Of a DNA stretch of 64,000 nucleotides, positions 1 to 8,877 are shown piece by piece. This DNA is from Alkalicoccus daliensis. Lineage in GTDB: Bacteria; Bacillota; Bacilli; Bacillales; Salisediminibacteriaceae. The stretch's first letter is position 1. Every line of letters starts with the position of its first letter. The translations under genes and the position numbers were made by a program. The notes under the pieces were generated by a model. It saw nothing but the letters and a program-made list of their open reading frames with translations, searched no databases and was not told the DNA's origin. The stretch lies in NCBI RefSeq assembly GCF_900103955.1, contig NZ_FNIL01000003.1:1-64000 (forward strand), written 5' to 3'.

Positions 1-154
1 CTGGAAGGCAGGTTGCCCACGTGTTACTCACCCGTCCGCCGCTCATTCCACAGGCGTCCCCCCGAAGGGTTCTGCCTGTTTCCTGCGCTCGACTTGCATG
101 TATTAGGCACGCCGCCAGCGTTCGTCCTGAGCCAGGATCAAACTCTCCAATAAA
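1..154 (-). rRNA. rrs: 16S ribosomal RNA, 5' end (partial)
   Basis: Read on the minus strand this is the 5' terminus of a bacterial 16S rRNA: the universal AGAGTTTGATCCTGGCTCAG priming region lies at 129-148, followed by the GACGAACGCTGGCGGCGTGC helix and the variable V1 region. The mature 5' end is placed near 154 by analogy with the B. subtilis start, which begins TTTAT/C-GGAGAG. The rest of the gene is beyond the left edge of the window. The V1 sequence is typical of Bacillaceae. Confidence 0.97.
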
Positions 155-321
155 TGGTAGAAGTCTGAACTTCTGACGTTCAAAACTGAATCTGGCTAAA
201 GATTCTTTGCTTGCTTAAAAAAATTGACAGAGAATGATTCATTCTCTTTACCTTCTTCTTCGTCTTTTGTTTAGTTTTCAAAGAGCAAATATGAATGCCG
301 CTCGTTTTTGGCGACTTTATT
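155..321 (-). other. 16S rRNA leader with boxA-like antitermination site
   Basis: This transcribed leader lies between promoter P2 and the 16S 5' end. On the minus strand it contains GCTCTTTGAAAACTAAAC (about 269-286), a match to the Bacillus rrn boxA/NusB-NusE site. A small hairpin AGAGAATGA-ttc-ATTCTCT follows downstream, where processing stems usually start. Function is assigned from the known leader architecture. Confidence 0.7.
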
Positions 322-350
322 AATATATCACTAACTTAATATAGAGTCAA
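322..350 (-). promoter_or_regulatory. rrn promoter P2 (proximal)
   Basis: On the minus strand there is a -35 TTGACT (345-350), a 17-bp spacer and a -10 TATATT (322-327), directed into the rRNA leader. The near-consensus hexamers and location fit a sigma-A rRNA promoter. It shares the AGT..TGATATATTAATAA context with the upstream promoter, which suggests duplication. Confidence 0.75.
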
Positions 351-416
351 TAAATTTTATTAATAAATTCCGCTGATCAACTTTGTTAATGTTGTATCTC
401 GTTTGCGACGATTATT

Positions 417-446
417 AATATATCATAATAATTTTCAGGTTGGCAA
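417..446 (-). promoter_or_regulatory. rrn promoter P1 (distal)
   Basis: On the minus strand there is a -35 TTGCCA (441-446), an 18-bp spacer and a -10 TATATT (417-422), about 95 bp upstream of P2. Tandem P1-P2 promoters are normal for Bacillus rrn operons. AT-rich sequence further upstream (447-500) could act as an UP element. Confidence 0.6.
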
Positions 447-655
447 TAGATTTATAATATTTTTTTATAATTTCCTTGTTTATCAAATTTATAAACAAAA
501 AATTTAACAGCGCAACGATCCTGCCTCCAGTTTGGTTCGAACCTTTCCCTTAAGATAGACTCTTTTTCAGAAATCCTCATTATAAAGTCAATAGATTCTT
601 ACGCAAACTTAGTGAAAAGAAGATTCATCTTACAAATTCACTTTTTACGTAAGAG

Positions 656-1250
656 CCCAGTCTGATATCGATATAAAAAAGGTACGTCTGTCAGGGAGAA
701 ATCCTTCAGCTTTCCTCTTCTTCAGATTCACAAAAGGGAAAGCGAAACATAAACCGAAGGGCACTTTTTTAGGAAGAGCATAACAGTCATCCTAAAAAGA
801 CCATAAAAATGACTTCAGGATCATTTAAACGGCTGCACCAATGTTTCCGGCTTTAATAATTCACCCACCTCGGGAAAAAACTTCGCTGCGGACTCTTCCC
901 AGCGAAGTTTTTTCCCGTAAACGATGAACATTAACAGAGACACTCATTCAAAATTTTTGCACCATGAAGTATGAAAATTAATACTGCTGTGTAACAAAGG
1001 AGAGGACGCCCAAAGGACTAGCGCAGTTGGAGAATACAAGTAATCTTCTGTAAGATAACGAAGAATTAGCGGAATCGATGCTGGTTCTTAAAAACATCAT
1101 GGCGGTCTTCGTCCTGCTGTCTGTGGATCGATGGAAGCCGTGCCTTTAGAGAAATTAATCGAGAACCATCCCTTGGGTAAGTATCTTCGAAAGTTCAGCG
1201 GTATTACTTCTTTTTTTAACAAAACTTTATTTTCAAGACAGCTAATTAAA
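656..1250 (+). repeat. Family I intergenic repeat, composite copy A
   Basis: This non-coding stretch shares two modules with 25816-26548. The left part (AAGGTACG... to about 925) ends with the ACATTAACAGAG end seen in the intact copy at 48 kb. The right part (about 926-1250) contains GCACCATGAAGTATGAAAAT and TGTGGATCGATGGAAGCCGTG, almost identical to 26248-26440. No credible reading frame is present. The left end is diverged. It lies between the rrn promoters and ygxA; the remaining bases 447-655 and 1251-1355 show only AT-rich sequence. Confidence 0.75.
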
Positions 1251-1355
1251 AAGAAACTGTATAAATCGATATAGAGCCTTTAACAAATTTATTTAAGAAA
1301 TAATTCAATAACAAGGTTAGAAATCACATAACAGTCCTCTATATAAATGAAATTA

Positions 1356-2246
1356 TTATAAAGCAGCATGCTGCATAAATTTATTCACAAAATACTTTCT
1401 GTGATTAATAGTTTTCCCTCTGGTTTCTTCAAGCTTTATGTCTACCAGTCCTTTTTTAACAAGAAATTCCAACAGCATGCTTAAGTCCAGAGAATAATCA
1501 TGAAAAGAAACTCTCTCTTTAAGTTCTTCCACACTCCATGCTTCTTCTTTTTCTTCCATAATCGATAATAAATGCGCGCTGCCCAATTTTAATTTAGTAG
1601 CCAGTTCAAATTCATTGGCCAGCAGCAGCAGTTCCAATCTTTTTTCAATAGGTTCCCGGCCTGTTACTAATTCAGAGTATAGCTTGTGAATTTCCGGCTC
1701 CACCTGTTTCACCTGCTGCCAAACTGTAACTTCAGGATAATATCCTCTTTCAATAACAGCCAGCCTTGCAAGATGATGAAGTGCATGTACAATTTGATTA
1801 AAGGAATCGAGATAATGCCCTTCATAATAAAGAGACTTTCCATCTGCGAATCTGCGTACAAGCTTTGAAAATTCCATTCCTATACGAATTTGTCGTTCAT
1901 TTTCCGGAAAATGGATCAGTCTTTCTTTAAAATTTTTCATGTACTCATTCCGGTCAAAGATAACCTTGCCGTTCATTAACCAGTTAACTGCTCTTCTATT
2001 GGTACTCTGGGAAAGCCATTGCTGAATTTGTGTGGTATTCACAATGTGCATCGCTGCTTTTTGGTCTTTATACTCATAATGCTTTATTTCCCAGTTTTTA
2101 CTTCGTTCATTTTTAATAACAAGCAGTATCCCATCAAAGTAATCTGTGGCTGCATCTTCCAGAGCACTCTTTTTCACCACAATTACTGCAAGAGTATCCG
2201 GGTCTCCTGTACGATCCTGATAAAGCTCGCGCATAAATTCATCCAT
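1356..2246 (-). CDS. ygxA: YgxA-like nucleotidyltransferase-fold protein
   Basis: This 296-residue protein of unknown function belongs to the YgxA family (nucleotidyltransferase-like N-terminal domain plus helical C-terminal part). The N-terminal half holds the DYFDGILLVI strand (residues about 35-44), reminiscent of the acidic strand of Pol-beta-type folds. The last 70 residues look like a winged helix (SVEELKERVS...LLEFLVKKGLV). The start ATG is preceded by GGGGGCTGCGCT. Position between an rrn operon and ygzB-perR is as in B. subtilis and is the main support for the name. No reaction has been established for the family, and I cannot tell whether the catalytic acidic residues are complete. 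Confidence 0.85.
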   Translation of the reverse strand: MDEFMRELYQDRTGDPDTLAVIVVKKSALEDAATDYFDGILLVIKNERSKNWEIKHYEYKDQKAAMHIVNTTQIQQWLSQSTNRRAVNWLMNGKVIFDRNEYMKNFKERLIHFPENERQIRIGMEFSKLVRRFADGKSLYYEGHYLDSFNQIVHALHHLARLAVIERGYYPEVTVWQQVKQVEPEIHKLYSELVTGREPIEKRLELLLLANEFELATKLKLGSAHLLSIMEEKEEAWSVEELKERVSFHDYSLDLSMLLEFLVKKGLVDIKLEETRGKTINHRKYFVNKFMQHAAL

Positions 2247-2633
2247 AGCGCAGCCCCCTTCATTTAAAAACTGTAAAAATTATTAAGGTACTGATATACC
2301 CGCTGATTAAAAAGCCTTTGCATTTCATTCGGTTTGCTGTACCGCAGGTTAATAACATATACTGCTGAAACATACCAGGTCTTCATTTGTTCAAAAGTCT
2401 GTAAATATAAAGCCTGAAAGCTAAAAAGTTTTGCCCGCATCAGTTTTGAGTTCTCTTTCAAATAACACCATTACTAACATTATTACGACCGTCTGCCTCA
2501 AACACTGCTAACTTAAATGTTCGACAGCAGTATTGAAATTCCTGCTGTATCGTAACAAATGTTCAATACTTTTTCATATATTTCACTTAATTTATTATGC
2601 TATACTATTCTGGTAGAAAGGCGTGATGAATTA

Positions 2634-2996
2634 TTGTTAAACTTCACAAGTAAAATAAATAAAATACGAACTTTCGCTCTTGTTTTAATTTTCGGCGGTA
2701 TTATCATTATGTATGTCGGTTTATTTTTCCAAGCTCATCCGTTAGTGATGACTTTGTTTATGCTGCTCGGTTTTCTCGCTATTATTGCCAGTACCGTAAT
2801 CTATTTCTGGATAGGAATGCTTTCTTCCAAAGCAGTTCAGGTTACATGTCCTGAATGCAATAAACCTACAAAAATGCTGGGGCGGGTAGATGCCTGTATG
2901 CATTGTAATGAACCATTAACACTGGATCCTGATCTCGAAGGAAAAGAGTTTGACCAGGCTTATAATTCAAAGAAAAAGAGTAAGGACGGGGAGTAA
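2634..2996 (+). CDS. ygzB: YgzB family membrane protein with C-terminal zinc-ribbon-like motif
   Basis: Two hydrophobic segments (about residues 14-35 and 40-65) are followed by a cytosolic tail with CPECNK...CMHCNE, a four-cysteine zinc-ribbon-like motif, as in B. subtilis YgzB (117 residues; UPF0295 family). I place the start at the TTG at 2634, behind AAAGGCGTGATGAA, which gives 120 residues and matches the family; an ATG at 2559 would add 25 residues with no similarity. A -10-like TATACT is at 2601-2606. Convergent with perR, with which it shares a terminator. Function unknown. Confidence 0.85.
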   Translation: MLNFTSKINKIRTFALVLIFGGIIIMYVGLFFQAHPLVMTLFMLLGFLAIIASTVIYFWIGMLSSKAVQVTCPECNKPTKMLGRVDACMHCNEPLTLDPDLEGKEFDQAYNSKKKSKDGE

Positions 2997-3017
2997 TTCT
3001 CCTTCCTTACTCTTTTT
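2973..3017. terminator. Bidirectional intrinsic terminator, ygzB / perR
   Basis: A long stem AAAGAGTAAGGA...TCCTTACTCTTT closes over the stop codon of ygzB, with T-runs on the plus strand and A-runs (T on the minus strand) on the other side. It can serve ygzB and the convergent perR. Confidence 0.8.
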
Positions 3018-3062
3018 AAATATTTAAGGGCTGATAAAAATGCTGCGCGGAAAGGCTCAGCT

Positions 3063-3509
3063 TTAATTCGCCAGTTTTTTTTGGCAGTCAGGGCATGTAC
3101 CGTAAACTTCCATACGATGATCACGTACATTGAAACCTGCAATATGCTTAGCTAGTGTTTCAACTTCATCCAGACCTGGATAATGGAAGTCGACAATTTT
3201 TCCGCAATCATCACAGATAACGTGATAATGGTCAGAAGTATTACTGTCAAATCTGCTGGAAGAATCCCCATAGGTTAATTCCCGCACCAGTCCTGCATCT
3301 TTGAAAACACGCAGGTTATTGTAAACGGTAGCCACACTCATGTTTGGAAACTTATCTTCAAGCGCTTTATAAATTTCGTCAGCTGTCGGATGCTGCTCAC
3401 AGTCGAATAAAAATTCCAGAATAGCATGTCTCTGCGGAGTCATCCGAACTTTTGTGCTTTTTAATGATTGAAGTGCTTCGCGTAGTTCTGTATTTTCCAA
3501 TGTTCTCAC
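3063..3509 (-). CDS. perR: Peroxide-responsive repressor PerR (Fur family)
   Basis: A 148-residue Fur-family metal-dependent repressor. The winged-helix DNA-binding domain occupies residues 1-85 ([24 protein letters not shown]). The regulatory metal ligands of B. subtilis PerR (H37, D85, H91, H93, D104) map with a constant +3 offset to H40, D88, H94, H96 and D107. The structural zinc cysteines are C99, C102, C139 and C142. The Asp at position 88 is the PerR-type residue that allows metal-catalysed His oxidation. It is expected to repress catalase, ahpCF, heme and zinc-uptake genes. The promoter upstream carries a PerR box, so it should be autoregulated. Confidence 0.97.
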   Translation of the reverse strand: MRTLENTELREALQSLKSTKVRMTPQRHAILEFLFDCEQHPTADEIYKALEDKFPNMSVATVYNNLRVFKDAGLVRELTYGDSSSRFDSNTSDHYHVICDDCGKIVDFHYPGLDEVETLAKHIAGFNVRDHRMEVYGTCPDCQKKLAN

Positions 3510-3599
3510 CTCTCTATTCTCTATGACTCTTCTCTTTCAAGCAGGTGAATTAACGGGATGGCAATAGTAGATATTTAGCAGCAAGAAGAGATTCTTATA

Positions 3600-3646
3600 T
3601 AATAATGGTTATAAACAGTATACCGATAACAAGCATATTCTGTCAA
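3600..3646 (-). promoter_or_regulatory. perR promoter with PerR box
   Basis: On the minus strand there is -35 TTGACA (3641-3646), an 18-bp spacer and -10 TATACT (3617-3622). Immediately downstream, TTATAACCATTATTA (3600-3614) matches the PerR box consensus TTATAATNATTATAA at 13 of 15 positions and covers the expected start point. The layout predicts autorepression. Confidence 0.8.
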
Positions 3647-3946
3647 TTAGTGTGGTTGGGTGACAAAAGGCATACTGTCCTTAACATCTATCATAAATGA
3701 AATATATCGGTGTGAGCTGTCTTTCGATTTTCCTCTTTTAGCTTCATAATCGAGACAGATACTTCTCATTTCCTGACTCAGCTGTTCCACATCTTCTTCT
3801 GCGACTCCGATTAAAAAGGTCGTACTTCCTTTTTTAAGGAACCCGCCGCTGCTGGAAAACTCTGTCATACGGTAGTTTGCCTTTTTTAATCCTTCCTCCA
3901 TAATATCCCGGTAACGATTCTCTACGATACATATCATTAACTTCAT
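3647..3946 (-). CDS. PII-like cyclic-di-AMP receptor, DarA (YaaQ) family
   Basis: A 99-residue protein of the DarA/YaaQ (DUF970) family, small trimeric PII-like proteins that bind c-di-AMP. The signature is MKLMICIVENR at the N terminus and SGGFLKKGSTTFLIGV (residues 33-48), the nucleotide-binding loop of DarA. The housekeeping darA of Bacillaceae normally sits by tmk near the origin, so this is probably a second, diverged paralogue. The middle loop and C terminus differ from typical DarA. Start ATG follows GGGGGAGAAGACC. It sits between perR and a hydroxyacid dehydrogenase; 16 bases separate it from the latter, suggesting co-transcription. Confidence 0.75.
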   Translation of the reverse strand: MKLMICIVENRYRDIMEEGLKKANYRMTEFSSSGGFLKKGSTTFLIGVAEEDVEQLSQEMRSICLDYEAKRGKSKDSSHRYISFMIDVKDSMPFVTQPH

Positions 3947-3962
3947 GGTCTTCTCCCCCTTT

Positions 3963-4913
3963 TTAATAACCTTTGGATGGATCTACTTTGTTAATGTATT
4001 CCCCTTTACCTGAACGATATACCTGCAGGTTATGATGAAAGATTTCCATTGCCCTCGGCTGATATTGAGGAGAGATACCTGATAGATGCGGTGTTACTGT
4101 TATCTTCTTATGAGACCAGAAAGGGTGCTCCGGAGGCAGTGGTTCTTCATTAAACACATCCAGTACCGCATGTTTAAGCTCCTGAACATCCAGCGCCCTG
4201 AGGAGAGCTTGCTCATCCACTACATTTCCTCTGCCCATATTAATGAAGACAGCTTCACTGTTCATACTTTTAAAAGCATCCCGGGAAAAAATATTGTTAG
4301 TTGCTTTCATTTTTGGAAGGACCGAAACCACAAAATCAGCTTTCCCCAGGACATCATGTAAATTTTCAATAGTGCTGATTTCGCAAAAAGGATCAACATT
4401 TCTTCCAGATTTATTTACACCAATTGTATACATGTGAAACGCGTTGGAGAGCCTTGCAACTTCAGCACCGATAGCTCCTGCACCGATGACGGCCAGCGTC
4501 TTTCCGTGCAGCTCTGTCATTACAGGGGAACGATCCCATTTATGTTCTTTTTCCTGTTCCTGCACTACCTGCATCTGCCGGGCAGTATGAAGCATCATAT
4601 GAATTGCATATTCTCCCATCGGCACAGCATGTATGCCGCGCGCATTTGTAACAAGAATATGCTTTTCTGCTATTGCCTGAAACGGCATTTCATCCATTCC
4701 CGCTGAGACAACCATGATCCAGCGCAGATTTTCCGCTTTATAAATATGATCTTCCGTCAGATCTTCTCCATAAGTAATAATTGCCTCAGCTTCATATAGA
4801 GACTCTTCTGCTTCTTCTATATTTTTATACCATCGAAAATCCACATCGCTGAACTTTTCTGTGAAATTTTTAGTAATGCTATATGCAATGTTTCCAGTAG
4901 ATACTACTATCAC
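3963..4913 (-). CDS. D-isomer-specific 2-hydroxyacid dehydrogenase, NAD-binding
   Basis: A 316-residue cytosolic oxidoreductase that should interconvert a D-2-hydroxy acid and its 2-keto acid with NAD(P)H. The Rossmann motif GAGAIG is near residue 140. The catalytic Arg is in NMGRGNVVDE, the Glu in FNEEPLPPEHPFW and the His in TVTPHLSG. I choose the GTG at 4913, which lies 7 bases after GAAAGGTGA; a TTG at 4931 would place the Shine-Dalgarno inside the gene. The sequence resembles phosphoglycerate/glyoxylate reductase-like members of Bacillaceae; the substrate cannot be read from the sequence. Confidence 0.88.
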   Translation of the reverse strand: MIVVSTGNIAYSITKNFTEKFSDVDFRWYKNIEEAEESLYEAEAIITYGEDLTEDHIYKAENLRWIMVVSAGMDEMPFQAIAEKHILVTNARGIHAVPMGEYAIHMMLHTARQMQVVQEQEKEHKWDRSPVMTELHGKTLAVIGAGAIGAEVARLSNAFHMYTIGVNKSGRNVDPFCEISTIENLHDVLGKADFVVSVLPKMKATNNIFSRDAFKSMNSEAVFINMGRGNVVDEQALLRALDVQELKHAVLDVFNEEPLPPEHPFWSHKKITVTPHLSGISPQYQPRAMEIFHHNLQVYRSGKGEYINKVDPSKGY

Positions 4914-4937
4914 TTTTTCCTCACCTTTCAACTGCTT

Positions 4938-5366
4938 TTAATCGTCTAAATTCAGACTGAACTGATACTGCGCGGATCTGCTTTCCTCTCCCCGCCAATT
5001 CACAAGAACCCGGGCTTCTATTTGATTTAGATTAGCACAGGGAAGGCATTCTTCAGAATAATCTACAGTCCCATCAAAATCAGCAAGCTCCAGTTCCTGA
5101 TAGAAAAAGCCAATGGTAGAGCTGTCTACAAAAAACTCTATGGCCTCTATATCTTCAGGATTAATAGTTTCCTCATTATGTTCCAGTCTGACGCCGATCT
5201 TATATTCGTCATTATCTTCGTCCACGTACAATACTGCATTCCAGAAGTCATCTGAACTTGAACTCCTGTATTCAGGATTGAAAGGACCCTCATAATCATC
5301 CTGCATAAAATACATTACTGCTCCAACCAGGAGAATAATTAATATAAATGGAAGAAACTGCTTCAA
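4938..5366 (-). CDS. Hypothetical membrane-anchored acidic protein
   Basis: A 142-residue protein I do not recognise. Residues 4-20 (FLPFILIILLVGAVMYF) form a single N-terminal hydrophobic segment, probably an uncleaved anchor. The rest is strongly acidic and predicted extracytoplasmic, with a ECLPC pair of cysteines near residue 106. It starts at a TTG preceded by AGGGTGGG. The stop lies 24 bases before the dehydrogenase start, so the two genes are likely co-transcribed. The acidic surface fits a salt-adapted or alkaliphilic cell. Confidence 0.6.
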   Translation of the reverse strand: MKQFLPFILIILLVGAVMYFMQDDYEGPFNPEYRSSSSDDFWNAVLYVDEDNDEYKIGVRLEHNEETINPEDIEAIEFFVDSSTIGFFYQELELADFDGTVDYSEECLPCANLNQIEARVLVNWRGEESRSAQYQFSLNLDD

Positions 5367-5671
5367 GCAAATCCCACCCTTCTACCACTATATTATCAGA
5401 CAAACAGCAATATTTCAGGTTTTTTCATTAGCTGCATATAATAAATATGCATATACACAATAATTAACAGTCCCTGTAAATCTGCCTCTTAAAAAACTTT
5501 CATTTTGAGGTGATCAACTGAAATTATCACTTGTAAAATTTACAAATCAGCTGCCGATATTAATTTATTTATTGGGAGCTGTGATACAATTTATCTAAAA
5601 TACTCAGGCTGGCAAAGTTTCCAGTAACATATTCCAGTCTTGTATTAAGTTAATTAAAAGGAGTTTTCTAT
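5367..5671. other. Intergenic region between divergent genes
   Basis: About 300 AT-rich bases separate the divergent hypothetical gene and gsaB. I see only a TACAAT -10-like hexamer at 5585-5590, without a convincing -35, and the gsaB ribosome binding site AAAAGGAG (5656-5663). Nothing else is apparent. Confidence 0.5.
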
Positions 5672-6961
5672 ATGGAATTTACAAAATCTGAACAGTTATA
5701 CAAAGAAGCAAATGAAGTGATTCTGGGAGGCGTAAACAGTCCTTCCCGAGCATATAAAGGTGTTGGCGGAGGCACACCTGTATTTATGGAAAAAGCGGAG
5801 GGCGCTTACTTCTGGGATGTGGACGGAAATAAATATATTGACTATTTAGCAGCATACGGACCGATAATTACAGGACACGCGCACCCTCACGTAACTAAAG
5901 CGATTCAGGATGCAGCAGCTGACGGCGTTCTTTACGGCACCCCTACGGTTTACGAAAATAAATTTGCTGCCATGCTTCAGGATGCTATGCCGGCACTTGA
6001 GCGTGTTCGATTCGTTAACTCCGGTACGGAAGCAGTGATGACTACGATACGGGTAGCCAGAGCTTATACAGGCAGAAATAAAATCATTAAATTTGCAGGC
6101 TGTTATCACGGACATTCTGATTTAGTACTCGTTGCAGCCGGATCTGGTCCCTCAACCACAGGAAACCCTGATTCTGCTGGAGTAACGAAAAACATAGCAG
6201 AAGAAGTAATTACGGTTCCCTTTAACGACCTAGATTCTCTGGAAAAAGCAATCGGACATTTTCATGATGAGATCGCTGCCGTTATGCTGGAGCCTATCGT
6301 TGGGAACTTCGGTATTGTAGAACCGGAACCGGGATTTTTAGAAGCTGTTAATGATTTAACACATGCAAATGGCTCACTGGTGATTTATGACGAAGTAATT
6401 ACTGCTTTTCGATTCATGTATGGCGGAGCGCAGGATTTACTGCAGATAAAACCTGATCTTACCGCAATGGGCAAAATCATCGGCGGTGGGCTTCCAATTG
6501 GAGCCTATGGTGGAAGAAAAGATATAATGGAACAAATCTCCCCTCTTGGACCGGCGTATCAGGCAGGGACTATGGCTGGAAATCCGGCTTCGATTCGTGC
6601 AGGAATTGCCTGCCTGGAAGTACTTCAGCAAAAAGAAACATACCAGGAACTGGACCGGCTTGGACAGAAACTGGAAGAAGGAATTGTAAAAGCAGCTGAC
6701 AAATATGAAATACCGGCTATTGTTAACCGTCTTCACGGAGCACTGACAGTATTTTTTGACGTTAAAGAAGTTAAGAATTTTGCTGACGCGGAAGCGAGCA
6801 GCACAGAATTGTTCGCCTCTTTTTTCAAAAAACTTCTTCAACGAGGGATCAATCTGGCTCCTTCTAAATTCGAAGCACTTTTTCTTACAATTGCTCATAC
6901 AGATGAGGATATTGATTATACAATCGAACAGATTGAACAGGTTTTCTCCGAAGGTCTTTAA
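5672..6961 (+). CDS. gsaB: Glutamate-1-semialdehyde 2,1-aminomutase
   Basis: A 429-residue PLP enzyme of the HemL/GsaB family that converts glutamate-1-semialdehyde to 5-aminolevulinate for tetrapyrrole synthesis. The PLP-binding Lys is K268 in [14 protein letters not shown]. The cofactor Asp is in [10 protein letters not shown] (residues 238-247), and NSGTEA lies at 116-121. Length equals that of B. subtilis GsaB. Its place next to perR and ygaE is the gsaB paralogue location, not the hemAXCDBL operon, so gsaB is the better symbol than hemL. AAAAGGAG precedes the ATG by about eight bases. Confidence 0.95.
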   Translation: MEFTKSEQLYKEANEVILGGVNSPSRAYKGVGGGTPVFMEKAEGAYFWDVDGNKYIDYLAAYGPIITGHAHPHVTKAIQDAAADGVLYGTPTVYENKFAAMLQDAMPALERVRFVNSGTEAVMTTIRVARAYTGRNKIIKFAGCYHGHSDLVLVAAGSGPSTTGNPDSAGVTKNIAEEVITVPFNDLDSLEKAIGHFHDEIAAVMLEPIVGNFGIVEPEPGFLEAVNDLTHANGSLVIYDEVITAFRFMYGGAQDLLQIKPDLTAMGKIIGGGLPIGAYGGRKDIMEQISPLGPAYQAGTMAGNPASIRAGIACLEVLQQKETYQELDRLGQKLEEGIVKAADKYEIPAIVNRLHGALTVFFDVKEVKNFADAEASSTELFASFFKKLLQRGINLAPSKFEALFLTIAHTDEDIDYTIEQIEQVFSEGL

Positions 6962-6973
6962 TTCCTTCCATTT

Positions 6974-7000
6974 CCTCCGCACAGCTGCGGAGGTTTTTTT
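6974..7000 (+). terminator. Intrinsic terminator of gsaB
   Basis: The stem CCTCCGCA / TGCGGAGG with loop CAGC is followed directly by seven T residues, 12 bases after the gsaB stop. Confidence 0.9.
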
Positions 7001-7241
7001 ATTTAATCTTTATCTGGCCGCAGAATTGCTTTTCCTCCTGTATTAATAATACATCTGAAAATATGAATTCAGCTGTCTTAACAATGAAAGCGATTCTATG
7101 AAAACTATAAAAAATTTCACTTTTCTGATCATATTTTTTAAATTTTTTATCTCCTTGAAATAGAGGGTTAAGAGGTGTATTATACATGGAGACTCTTACC
7201 AAATAAAATAATTTTAAATGAAGAAAGGAACATTATTTATC

Positions 7242-8321
7242 ATGAGGCTTGGAGCCCGAATATTTAAAACTGGGTTATCGGTTACATTTGCCCTCTATGT
7301 AGCAATGTGGCTGAATTTTGAAACCCCGGCCTTTGCAGGGTTAGCTGCCTTTTTCACAGTACAGCCTTCTGTATACAAAAGTTTAACTTTAATCTGGGAT
7401 CAAATACAGGCAAATATCATTAGTGCTGTTCTTGCGATTACGTTTGTACTGGCATTTGGCGCGGAACCTTTTGTGATCGGAGCAGTAGTGCTGCTTATCA
7501 TTGCAATTCATATCAGGTGGAAAAAAGAAGCCATTATTCCGCTGGCAGTGGTGACAGCAATACTTATTATGGGAAGCCCCTCAGATGACTTCTTTAACTT
7601 TGCTGCTGACAGATTTATATTAATCATGGTTGGAGTATTTTCTGCATTTGCAGTAAATATGGTGTTTCTCCCGCCGAAACATGAAAATCAGCTTTACCAC
7701 AAAGTATCCGGAATAAACGAAGAAATTATTCAGTGGATCCGTTTAATCCTTCATCATGAAATAGATTATGGAACACTCAAAGAAGATCAGAATAAAATAC
7801 GTTCTTCCATTGTAAAGCTGGAGACCCTCTATACGCTTTACAAAGAGGAGCGCAGCATTTTCCGAAGATCGGAATATTCAAGAATGAGAAAAATTGTTTT
7901 GTTCCGCCAGATGATCCGTGCAACAAGAAAGGCAGAAGATATTTTAAAAAGCCTCGCAAAGCACGACCATGTTACGCATCAGCTTCCGAATGAAATAGAG
8001 GAAATAATTCGTCACCAGCTGGATGATTTAACGAATTATCATGAACGTGTCATTTTGAAGTATGCAGGTAAAGTAAGAGCTCACTCTACCTCTGAATATT
8101 ATGATGAAGTGATGGATGGAAAAAAGAAATTAGTGCAGATATTTATGACTTATCAATCAGATAAAGAGTTTGATTATGAGGCCTGGATTCACTTCCTCCC
8201 GGTCATTGCTCTTGTTATTGAATACTCGGAGGAACTGGAACACATGGACAGACTGGTAGATGGATTCTTTACCTTTCACACCGAAGATAATGAAGTTGAT
8301 ATCGATAAGAAAGAGCTGTAA
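7242..8321 (+). CDS. ygaE: YgaE-like aromatic acid exporter family membrane protein
   Basis: An integral membrane protein of the FUSC/aromatic acid exporter superfamily. Four to five hydrophobic helices fill residues 10-145, followed by a long, charged cytoplasmic helical domain (about 145-355). FETPAFAGLAAFFTVQPSV is the conserved first-loop motif. The substrate is unknown. I prefer the ATG at 7242 (MRLGARIF, as in YgaE), behind GAAAGGA; an ATG at 7218 has no ribosome binding site. Downstream of gsaB, as in B. subtilis. Its stop codon lies within the stem of the terminator that is duplicated around the next repeat. Confidence 0.82.
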   Translation: MRLGARIFKTGLSVTFALYVAMWLNFETPAFAGLAAFFTVQPSVYKSLTLIWDQIQANIISAVLAITFVLAFGAEPFVIGAVVLLIIAIHIRWKKEAIIPLAVVTAILIMGSPSDDFFNFAADRFILIMVGVFSAFAVNMVFLPPKHENQLYHKVSGINEEIIQWIRLILHHEIDYGTLKEDQNKIRSSIVKLETLYTLYKEERSIFRRSEYSRMRKIVLFRQMIRATRKAEDILKSLAKHDHVTHQLPNEIEEIIRHQLDDLTNYHERVILKYAGKVRAHSTSEYYDEVMDGKKKLVQIFMTYQSDKEFDYEAWIHFLPVIALVIEYSEELEHMDRLVDGFFTFHTEDNEVDIDKKEL

Positions 8322-8344
8322 ACGCTATGTTTACAGCTCTTTCC
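8309..8344 (+). terminator. Intrinsic terminator of ygaE (left copy of a 36-bp direct repeat)
   Basis: A 14-bp stem AAAGAGCTGTAAAC / GTTTACAGCTCTTT encloses the loop GCTAT, and its left arm contains the ygaE stop codon. The same 36 bases recur at 8878-8913 with one mismatch in the loop, flanking a repeat element. Confidence 0.9.
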
Positions 8345-8877
8345 AGGCTGTTGAAAAATATTTTTTCTGTATAAGTATGCGCTTTTATGCTTTGTCTTCG
8401 AAGGTACGCTTTCCGGAGGGAACTCTCTCAGCTAACCTGCCTCCGGCAGGTGGATCTTCGAATCGTCCTAAATCCTCCCGGAGTCGACCTTTTGCGACTG
8501 CAGCATAATTAAGAGAGGCAATGATTTTTATACGAAACCGCAGAGATACGAACACTTTTTCTTCGGAAATAACTTTTCTCCATAGCGCCCGGCGGTGACA
8601 GCGGGATTCAAGCGCAGTCTGTGAGAGAATGCCCCAACGATTTTTCTGGACATTCTCTTAAAACATGAGGGAAGCCAGCCAGGGTTTTGCATTCATCTCG
8701 TATGCTTTTTCCGAGATGGATGTGGCTGCGTGGACACATGCTCTTCTTATTTGGTTGTATCCGGCAGGCATTGAAAATAGCTGAAGACCGGTCGGCAAGC
8801 TTCCGCCGGAAAGCGGAGGAGAACCCATCCACAGCAAATCATAAATATACAAAATTTCTTACTTTATAAACACTCTG
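8345..8877 (+). repeat. Family II repeat element, copy 1
   Basis: This 533-bp element without convincing genes recurs inverted at 32176-32663. Its left end reads CCAGGCTGTTGAAAA (overlapping the terminator by two bases) and the right end, reversed, CCAGAGTGTTTATAAAG, giving imperfect terminal inverted repeats. Shared internal blocks include GTATGCGCTTTTATGCTTTG near the left end, CTTCGAAGGTACGCTTTCCGG, and a core at about 8661-8747 with GCCAGCCAGGGTTTT and TGTGGCTGCGTGG. It is flanked on both sides by the same 36-bp terminator, which looks like a target duplication. No transposase is present, so any mobility would be in trans. Confidence 0.85.

Noticed and set aside
2264-2461. Open frame of 65 codons between ygxA and ygzB on the minus strand
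   Set aside because: It starts at a TTG without a ribosome binding site and is rich in Tyr, Gln and Phe; no family is recognised. It is probably chance, though its position just before ygxA leaves a small doubt.
6437-6982. 181-codon frame opposite the end of gsaB
   Set aside because: It is antisense to a conserved enzyme gene, rich in Cys and Phe, and without initiation signals.
8608-8852. Open frames in the family II repeats that share KSM-PRSHI-LGKS and CKTLAGFPH
   Set aside because: The similarity follows from conserved DNA in both copies; frames differ in length and ends, and no ribosome binding sites exist. Treated as repeat, not gene.
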